DNA of 64,000 bases from Streptomyces spinoverrucosus (GTDB lineage: Bacteria > Actinomycetota > Actinomycetes > Streptomycetales > Streptomycetaceae), in contig NZ_JADPZX010000001.1 of assembly GCF_015712165.1 (NCBI RefSeq), forward strand, positions 7,018,001 to 7,082,000, written 5' to 3'. Each line of letters starts with the position of its first letter. Positions within the stretch are counted from its first letter, which is position 1. Position numbers and translations under genes: made by a program. Under the pieces are notes generated by a model, which worked only from the letters and a program-made list of their open reading frames with translations, ran no database searches and was not told the DNA's origin. Shown one piece after another: positions 62,706-64,000 of this stretch.

Positions 62706-63137
62706 GTGGAAATCGACGCGTGGGTATGGTGGTTGATCGCGGCGGCCGGGCTCGGCATCGGACTCGTCATCACCGCGATGCCCGAACTCGGCATGCTCGC
62801 GGTGGGCGCCGTCGCGGCCTCGGCGACCGCCGGCCTCTTCGGCGGTGACGCCGTCTTCCAGGTCGTGGTCTTCGCCGTCGTCTCCACCGCCCTGATCGCG
62901 GTGGTACGCCCCATCGCCAACCGGCACCGCGCCCAACGACCCCAACTCGCCACCGGCGTCGAGGCGCTGAAGGGCAGACAAGCCGTCGTACTGGAACGCG
63001 TCGACAACTCGGGCGGACGCATCAAACTCGCCGGCGAGGTCTGGTCGGCCCGCGCCCTCGACACCGACAGCGTCTACGAAGCGGGTCAGGAAGTCGATGT
63101 CGTGGACATCGAAGGAGCCACGGCGATCGTCATGTGA
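62706..63137 (+). CDS. NfeD-like membrane protein
   Basis: 143-residue protein: three to four helices (WWLIAAAGLGIGLVITAMPE, VAASATAGLFGGDAVFQVVV) and a C-terminal OB-fold (GRQAVVLERVDNSGGRIKLA, then VYEAGQEVDVVDIEGATAIV), the NfeD plan. NfeD proteins cooperate with SPFH/stomatin partners; the next gene encodes one. The GTG at 62706 lies 7 nt after TACCAT (62694-62699), suggesting a leaderless transcript. Confidence 0.92.
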   Translation: MEIDAWVWWLIAAAGLGIGLVITAMPELGMLAVGAVAASATAGLFGGDAVFQVVVFAVVSTALIAVVRPIANRHRAQRPQLATGVEALKGRQAVVLERVDNSGGRIKLAGEVWSARALDTDSVYEAGQEVDVVDIEGATAIVM

Positions 63138-63299
63138 CCCCGCACCCACGCAAGGTGGCCGAACACCGCACCTGCCGAGCGACGGTCTGTCAGACTCGAC
63201 CAGCAAGATCTTCAACAACCATAAGATCTGCATCAACAGGACCCGCCGAGAGCGGATCCACCGAACGCGCCGAGGCGGAGAAGGGTACGGGGAACGACC
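63138..63299. other. Intergenic between NfeD and SPFH genes
   Basis: 162 bp. The hexamer AGATCT occurs at 63206-63211 and 63224-63229, 18 bp apart. The first is inside the palindrome AAGATCTT, which fits the full Gbn consensus on both strands. AAGGG at 63281 is a possible ribosome binding site of the downstream gene. No ORF seen. Confidence 0.5.
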
Positions 63300-64000
63300 A
63301 TGGAACCGGTCATCATCGTCCTGATCATTCTGGTGGTGTTGGTCTTCATCGCCCTGATCAAGACGATCCAGGTCATCCCACAGGCCAGCGCCGCCATCGT
63401 GGAGCGCTTCGGCCGCTACACGCGGACACTGAACGCGGGCCTCAACATCGTAGTCCCGTTCATCGACACCATCCGCAACCGCATCGACCTGCGCGAACAG
63501 GTCGTCCCGTTCCCGCCCCAGCCGGTGATCACCCAGGACAACCTGGTCGTCAACATCGACACGGTCATCTACTACCAGGTCACCGACGCGCGGGCCGCGA
63601 CCTACGAAGTCGCCAGCTACATCCAGGCCATCGAGCAGCTGACGGTCACCACCCTGCGCAACATCATCGGCGGCATGGACCTGGAGCGCACCCTCACCTC
63701 CCGCGAGGAGATCAACGCGGCCCTGCGCGGCGTACTCGACGAGGCCACCGGCAAGTGGGGCATCCGCGTCAACCGCGTCGAACTCAAGGCGATCGAACCG
63801 CCCACCTCCATCCAGGACTCGATGGAGAAGCAGATGCGCGCCGACCGCGACAAGCGCGCCGCGATCCTCCAGGCCGAAGGTGTCCGGCAGTCCGAGATCC
63901 TGCGCGCCGAAGGTGAGAAGCAGTCCCAGATCCTGCGCGCCGAAGGTGAGGCCAAGGCCGCCGCGCTGCGCGCCGAGGGCGAGGCCCAGGCCGTCCGTAC
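63300..64000 (+). CDS. SPFH/band-7 (stomatin-like) protein, 5' part
   Basis: Partial, 233 codons to the window edge. N-terminal helix VIIVLIILVVLVFIALIKTI, then the SPFH domain (QASAAIVERFGRYTRTLNAG, VVPFIDTIRNRIDLREQVVP, QDNLVVNIDTVIYYQVTDAR) and the start of a coiled-coil with EGEKQSQILRAEGEAKAAAL repeats. Band-7 proteins scaffold membrane domains, paired with NfeD as here. ATG at 63300. Confidence 0.94.
   Translation, partial: MEPVIIVLIILVVLVFIALIKTIQVIPQASAAIVERFGRYTRTLNAGLNIVVPFIDTIRNRIDLREQVVPFPPQPVITQDNLVVNIDTVIYYQVTDARAATYEVASYIQAIEQLTVTTLRNIIGGMDLERTLTSREEINAALRGVLDEATGKWGIRVNRVELKAIEPPTSIQDSMEKQMRADRDKRAAILQAEGVRQSEILRAEGEKQSQILRAEGEAKAAALRAEGEAQAVR

Overview
The window is a contiguous stretch of a high-GC actinobacterial chromosome, almost certainly Streptomyces. 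The evidence is a GC-saturated third codon position with long antisense open frames, and Streptomyces-specific gene types: a short chaplin, a Gbn-type GATC-binding nucleoid protein, a 'streptophobe' membrane protein, a DUF397/DUF5753 regulator locus and an Asp23/AmaP cluster. Gene content and order resemble the S. coelicolor SCO1849 to SCO1796 region from memory; no database was searched. I see no rRNA, tRNA, insertion sequence, prophage or CRISPR array. It reads as chromosomal core with small accessory patches.

Layout. 1-5.6 kb: leftward cobalamin operon (riboswitch, cobD with an apparent one-base frameshift, cobQ, 5'-part of cobN). 5.7-7.4 kb: accessory patch with a DUF397 gene, two small membrane proteins and the wreck of an XRE/DUF5753 regulator. 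7.4-10 kb: PHO-box-controlled low-affinity phosphate transporter and a secreted GH25 muramidase. 10-17 kb: class II aldolase, alpha/beta hydrolase, hypothetical, VOC protein, zinc metallopeptidase and a small beta-propeller protein, interrupted by non-coding tandem arrays with 40-, 37- and 59-bp periods. 17-20.3 kb: ABC-F ATPase behind a possible leaderless leader peptide, then a dense GATC cluster and gbn, then an enoyl-CoA hydratase. 20.3-23.5 kb: Asp23/Gls24 envelope-stress cluster. 23.5-31 kb: SDR, GH15 hydrolase, SURF1, zinc protein, exonuclease-BRCT, VIT transporter, sterol-desaturase-like hydroxylase and lysoplasmalogenase. 31-34.2 kb: two tandem secreted subtilisins. 34.5-36.6 kb: DUF485/ActP acetate uptake. 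36.7-43.4 kb: moaA, small proteins, tyrS and the pmbA-tldD metalloprotease pair.

43.6-45.1 kb: fabG-fabI, two reductases of type II fatty acid synthesis, followed by a second GATC cluster and a terminator. 45.3-48.9 kb: secreted protein, FadR-type GntR regulator divergent from a CynX-type MFS transporter, tiny membrane proteins and a SixA-like phosphatase. 49-56.2 kb: serB, streptophobe protein with a repeat tail, FHA-FHA-ABC transporter and a secreted SLT transglycosylase. 56.4-60.7 kb: QueA-like protein with an SDR, a GAF histidine kinase/NarL regulator pair and the chaplin chpE. 60.9-64 kb: hypothetical, ABC ATPase, NfeD-like protein and the 5' part of an SPFH/band-7 gene.

Themes are envelope physiology (Asp23/AmaP, NfeD-SPFH, SLT, GH25, chaplin), primary metabolism (cobalamin, molybdopterin, fatty acid, serine, acetate, phosphate) and chromosome organisation (Gbn). 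Operons are compact, with many 4-nt ATGA/GTGA overlaps. The most interesting observations are the GATC clusters around gbn and fabI, the leader peptide plus hairpin before the ABC-F gene, the degraded XRE regulator beside a live DUF397 gene, the cobD frameshift and the phased direct repeat in the protease/acetate intergenic region. All functions are assigned by reading sequence motifs only.
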